From Gammaproteobacteria bacterium (GTDB lineage: Bacteria; Pseudomonadota; Gammaproteobacteria; SZUA-140), in NCBI GenBank assembly GCA_026982565.1, contig JALSGV010000172.1:1-44350 (forward strand): 44,350 bases of DNA. The letters run 5' to 3'. Position numbers and translations under genes: made by a program. Numbering within the stretch: the stretch's first letter is position 1; every line of letters starts with the position of its first letter. This document shows, one piece after another, positions 41,503-44,350 of the stretch. Under the pieces are notes generated by a model. That model had not been told where the DNA came from and searched no databases. It saw only the letters and a list, made by a program, of their open reading frames with translations.

Positions 41503-41719
41503 ACCGCTGCTTCCTCCCCTGTGGCGGTTTGATGCGGCAGCGCCTCCCCGCTGACGCTCAACAAATCATAGCGCCTTAATAGCCTGGTTATTTATAAGGA
41601 AATTGCTTATTTTGTTGATTTTAGGGAGGTGGGGTTTACCCGCGTTTCTTATCAGGATACCGGGCCATCGCTTGCTCTTTGCATCCACAAGGCATTTTAC
41701 TCAGTTGGAAATGCACACG

Positions 41720-41851
41720 GTCATTCCTGCGGATGCAGGAATCCAGAACCCATTGATTTTCCCGGATTCCCGCCTTCGCGGGAATGACCAAAATGCAGCG
41801 CTGTATTTTATGTAAGAATCAAGTAGTTGCAGAGATATCGGTACTCTCAAG
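41720..41851. mobile_element. MITE-like element, copy 3 (left end missing)
   Basis: It has the same core as copies 1 and 2 (41720-41789, both hairpins) and the same tail (GCAGCGCTGTATTTTA, then GAGATATCGGTACTCTCAAG ending at 41851). The left CTTGAGAGTACCGAG end is absent. It lies in the gap between the GGDEF-EAL gene and the response regulator. Confidence 0.7.
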
Positions 41852-41902
41852 ATTAAAGCATGGGTTCACACATCATTCAAGCCGCCGCCGCGGGCCGGGT
41901 TA

Positions 41903-42535
41903 TCAGGGCTGGATCAGTTCATGGCGGATGGCGATGCGGGCCAGGAAGGCCGTGCTTTCCGCCTTCAGTTTGCGCATGATGCGGGTATAGTGGACACCCA
42001 CGGTTTTGCTGCTGACATGGAGAATTTCCGCGATCCGGTTGACGCTTTTTCCCTTGGCCAATAACAGGAAGACCTCGAATTCGCGCTGTGACAGGACATC
42101 CGCCGGGTGGGCGGTGACCTCTCCGCACCGGTCCAGCGCGGGGTCGAAATAATCACCGCCCGCCGCGATGAGGCGCACGGCCTCGGCCATGTTTTGCGGG
42201 GCGCTGCGTTTGGAGAGATAACCCTTTACGCCACTTTCCCGGGCGCGTTCCATGAGCACGGGGTTTTCATGGATACTGAAAACCAGGATGCGGGCGTCGT
42301 CGTCGCGCTGGCGGATCCTGCGGATGGCGTCCAGTCCACTTTGGTCTGGCAGGGAAATATCAATGATCGTGACGTCCGGCTGGTGGTGGATATAGGCTTT
42401 ATAGCCCTGTTGCGCGGTACCGGCCTCCGCGATGACCCGCATGCCCCCCGCCCCTTCCAGCAGCAGGCGGAAGCCTTCGCGCACCACCGGGTGGTCGTCC
42501 ACGATCAATACGGAAATTCCGACATCCGACATCAT
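41903..42535 (-). CDS. NarL/FixJ-family response regulator
   Basis: The 210-aa protein has a receiver domain (VLIVDDHPVVREGF; phosphorylated Asp D59 in VTIIDISLPD; conserved Lys in GVKGYLSK) and a LuxR-type helix-turn-helix (LSQREFEVFLLLAKGKSVN, ILHVSSKTVGVHYTRIMRKL). It should be phosphorylated by the histidine kinase encoded just upstream (gap 21 nt). Target genes are unknown; the nearby GGDEF-EAL gene is a candidate. Confidence 0.95.
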   Translation of the reverse strand: MMSDVGISVLIVDDHPVVREGFRLLLEGAGGMRVIAEAGTAQQGYKAYIHHQPDVTIIDISLPDQSGLDAIRRIRQRDDDARILVFSIHENPVLMERARESGVKGYLSKRSAPQNMAEAVRLIAAGGDYFDPALDRCGEVTAHPADVLSQREFEVFLLLAKGKSVNRIAEILHVSSKTVGVHYTRIMRKLKAESTAFLARIAIRHELIQP

Positions 42536-42556
42536 GGTGAATACTCCAACTCGAAA

Positions 42557-43633
42557 CTATTTATATTTGTCTTTGGCGTTTGCTGGCGCCTCGACCATTA
42601 TACACACTCCCTCACCGGGCCTGCCATGGATGGTCAGCCTGCCGCCCAGCCCGAAAACCCGTTCCCTGATGCCCGTCAGGCCCAGGCCCTGCCTGGAAGG
42701 CGGTTCGGGGAAGCCCTTGCCGTTGTCCCGGATTTCCAGGTGAATCATGGGCGCCTGTTCACCGCCCCGGGGGCCCCGCAGGCGGATCATGACGGTTGTC
42801 GCCTGGGCATGGCGCGCAATATTGGTCAGGCATTCCTGGGTGATGCGGTAAAGGGCGACATTATGAGATTCCGGCAGCCTGTCCAGGCGCCCCGTCATTT
42901 CGAGCCGGCAGTCGATGGGCGCGTGGGCGTCTTTCCATGTGCGCACCAGTTCCCGCAGGGCGTATTCCAGACCCATTTCATCGAGCAGGGCGGGCCGCAG
43001 GCGGCGCAGCACGGACTGCATGATATCGTGGACTTGATCGCACAATTTCAGTGTGGCGACGCAGCGCTCGTGTATCCTGGCGTCCGTCGTTCTGCTGATC
43101 TCGATGATGCTCTGGATGTTGGCCTGGACCGCGGTGCAATACTGTCCCATTTCGTCGTGCAGCTCGTGGGCCACGTAGCGGTTGACCTGTTCCTGCTCGT
43201 CGAATAAATGCTGGGTGAGGCGGCGGTTTTGTTCCAGAAGCGCATCGGTTTTTTCCTGCGCCTCCTGGCGCCAGGCCAGCATGGCCTCGAACAGGCTGGC
43301 CTGGGTTACGGCGCCGAGGAAGGCGCCACTGTCATCGGCCACGGCGATGACCTGGGCTTCGCCATCCAGCAGCTCGCGCAGAGATTCCAGCGGCATGTCT
43401 GCAGGTAGAGGGGGTGGAGCAGGCCGGGGGACGAGATCGGCGAAAATCCTCAGGGGATAACGGTTGATCAGTTGATCCGTTACCAGGCCGAGAAATTTAC
43501 GGCCTTCCCTGTCGCTGAAGACGGCGCGCACCGTGCCTGGTGCGCAGGGGACATCCTGGGGGTGCTGTTCAGACAGGACGCGGACCAGCCGGTCCGTCAG
43601 TGCGTGGCGCACCGAGCGTTTTGTTACTGCCAT
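42557..43633 (-). CDS. NarX/DegS-type sensor histidine kinase with CBS-like input domain
   Basis: The 358-aa kinase has no membrane segment. Residues ~10-120 form a CBS-like module homologous to that of the GGDEF-EAL protein. A coiled coil (~120-150) leads to the HisKA_3 box with phospho-acceptor H159 (VAHELHDEMGQYCTA). The HATPase domain follows (ITQECLTNIARHAQA, DNGKGFP, GLGLTGIRERV). It should phosphorylate the response regulator encoded downstream. Its start overlaps the end of the 113-aa gene by 10 nt, so translation is probably coupled. Confidence 0.93.
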   Translation of the reverse strand: MAVTKRSVRHALTDRLVRVLSEQHPQDVPCAPGTVRAVFSDREGRKFLGLVTDQLINRYPLRIFADLVPRPAPPPLPADMPLESLRELLDGEAQVIAVADDSGAFLGAVTQASLFEAMLAWRQEAQEKTDALLEQNRRLTQHLFDEQEQVNRYVAHELHDEMGQYCTAVQANIQSIIEISRTTDARIHERCVATLKLCDQVHDIMQSVLRRLRPALLDEMGLEYALRELVRTWKDAHAPIDCRLEMTGRLDRLPESHNVALYRITQECLTNIARHAQATTVMIRLRGPRGGEQAPMIHLEIRDNGKGFPEPPSRQGLGLTGIRERVFGLGGRLTIHGRPGEGVCIMVEAPANAKDKYK

Positions 43634-43965
43634 TTATCGGAGATTTCCACCATGACTTCCAAGTCGATCTCCAGGATTTCATCGGAATTCATGAGGGGTT
43701 TGACGTTATCCAAAACAAATTGTATCAGTTCCTTCCGGGGCAAGCGCTTCAAAAGGGATTCGCGGACGATGATATCGCCCACCACGTCATCATCGGGTTC
43801 GATATGGGCGAACTGGCAGGTGGAGAGCAGCTCCAGGGTCTTGCGGATGGCCATGCAGCCCACGGCGGCCTCCCTGCCGAGAATAAGGCCGTCGTGGACG
43901 GGTGGGGTCTTGAATTCACGAACGCGCACTACGATATGATGTGTATGCTGCTGTTGGGTCTTCAT
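43624..43965 (-). CDS. Conserved-looking small protein of unknown function
   Basis: The 113-aa protein (start MKTQQQHTHHIVVRVREF, end DLEVMVEISDKWQ) is not recognised. It has no signal peptide or membrane segment. The middle has an acidic stretch (HIEPDDDVVGD), and two cysteines are present. An upstream in-frame ATG at 44085 would add 40 residues, including repeat-derived sequence, so ATG 43965 is preferred. It overlaps the histidine kinase start by 10 nt, which argues for a shared role with the two-component pair, perhaps as a sensor partner. Confidence 0.7.
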   Translation of the reverse strand: MKTQQQHTHHIVVRVREFKTPPVHDGLILGREAAVGCMAIRKTLELLSTCQFAHIEPDDDVVGDIIVRESLLKRLPRKELIQFVLDNVKPLMNSDEILEIDLEVMVEISDKWQ

Positions 43966-43997
43966 GTTACATTCCCTGGATAATCGTAAAACAGGTT

Positions 43998-44040
43998 CCT
44001 GAAACCACGGATTCAGGAGTTTAATAACCATATATATTAT
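43998..44040. repeat. Small imperfect palindrome and AT-rich repeat end
   Basis: CCTGAAACCACGGATTCAGG at 43998-44017 is the reverse complement, with two mismatches, of the sequence at 3852-3871 that abuts the mnmE duplication breakpoint. It is followed by AACCATATATAT, which also occurs in the ends of the 286-bp element. Confidence 0.5.
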
Positions 44041-44131
44041 GTCAGTATGAGGCCCGGAAAAATACCTTGTAAAACAGTCGGGCATTGGGCCTATCGGCCG
44101 TTTCCGCCAACCACTTGAGTTATCAGACGAT

Positions 44132-44350
44132 TTATTCAGGCAGGAGTCTCTGTTTCAGCAATCCCGGATTTGAGATGGGTCCGGTGCAGCTTGTTCCACT
44201 GCACAGATAGGCCGTGACTTCATCCCGGGTTTCCTCATAATCGGCCAGTATCCCCGGCAGACCGGTCGTTGGTGAGGGGATGGCGAACACCAGGCGGCGG
44301 GGCGCCCAGGGCAGCAGGCAAGAACGGGCCCATTGGGTGAGCGCCTCACC
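44132..44350 (-). CDS. C-terminus of a DUF255 / YyaL-type thioredoxin-domain protein (partial)
   Basis: The last 72 codons of a gene that enters from the right edge. The stretch ADYEETRDEVTAYLCSGTSC plus TGPISNPGLL resembles the C-terminal tail of DUF255 (YyaL/SSP411) proteins, where an AYVCRNFxC-type motif precedes the end. These are large proteins with a thioredoxin-like domain and an alpha/alpha barrel; their role is unclear. Only the tail is visible, so the assignment is moderate. Confidence 0.55.
   Translation of the reverse strand, partial: GEALTQWARSCLLPWAPRRLVFAIPSPTTGLPGILADYEETRDEVTAYLCSGTSCTGPISNPGLLKQRLLPE

Overview
The window is a chromosomal segment of a Gammaproteobacterium outside the enteric group. 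It holds the replication-origin cluster mnmE-yidC-yidD-rnpA-rpmH | dnaA-dnaN-recF-gyrB in the classical order. DnaA boxes lie between dnaA and dnaN, and gene orientation flips at rpmH/dnaA, as expected where two replichores diverge. Chemotaxis receptors, c-di-GMP enzymes, a Fur-type iron operon and many small palindromic repeats suggest a motile, free-living environmental organism. The genus cannot be named from this sequence.

Left part (1-7.8 kb) is accessory. A type I CRISPR nuclease-helicase gene (cas3, running off the left edge) lies behind a WYL-domain regulator. Next comes a 286-bp element with 34-bp perfect terminal inverted repeats. Then follows a 4.2-kb block flanked by two direct copies of the last ~250 bp of mnmE: the functional end of mnmE at 7833-8084 and a diverged copy at 3597-3851. 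The block holds a Phd/VapC-type toxin-antitoxin pair, repeats, an OLD-like ATPase/TOPRIM nuclease, and wreckage of a NYN-domain gene and a DUF1156 gene. It looks like a decayed defence island at the 3' end of mnmE, the same kind of site used by SGI1-type elements.

The core (7.8-18.4 kb) is housekeeping. The only anomaly is rnpA, whose N-terminus is separated from the rest by a frameshift in a GC dinucleotide run and lacks an ordinary start codon.

From 18.4 to 26 kb are a YhcB/ZapG-like gene, a convergent lgt-thyA-folA operon, fbp, and an iron-uptake operon (FbpA- and FbpB-like) behind a Fur box. From 26 to 33.4 kb are a diguanylate cyclase and a glycine-cleavage operon (gcvT-gcvH-gcvPA-tpx-gcvPB) with a thiol peroxidase gene between the two gcvP halves, then a PfkB-family kinase.

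The right part (33.6-44.35 kb) is a leftward signalling block. It contains a methyl-accepting chemotaxis protein (MCP) with a candidate sigma-28 promoter, a secreted kelch protein with an NrfJ-like tail, an Aer-like PAS-MCP, a GGDEF-EAL protein, a NarL-type two-component pair, an unknown 113-aa protein overlapping the kinase gene, and the C-terminus of a DUF255/YyaL-type protein. The GGDEF-EAL protein and the histidine kinase share a homologous N-terminal CBS-like input module. No tRNA, rRNA, CRISPR array, transposase or integrase was found.
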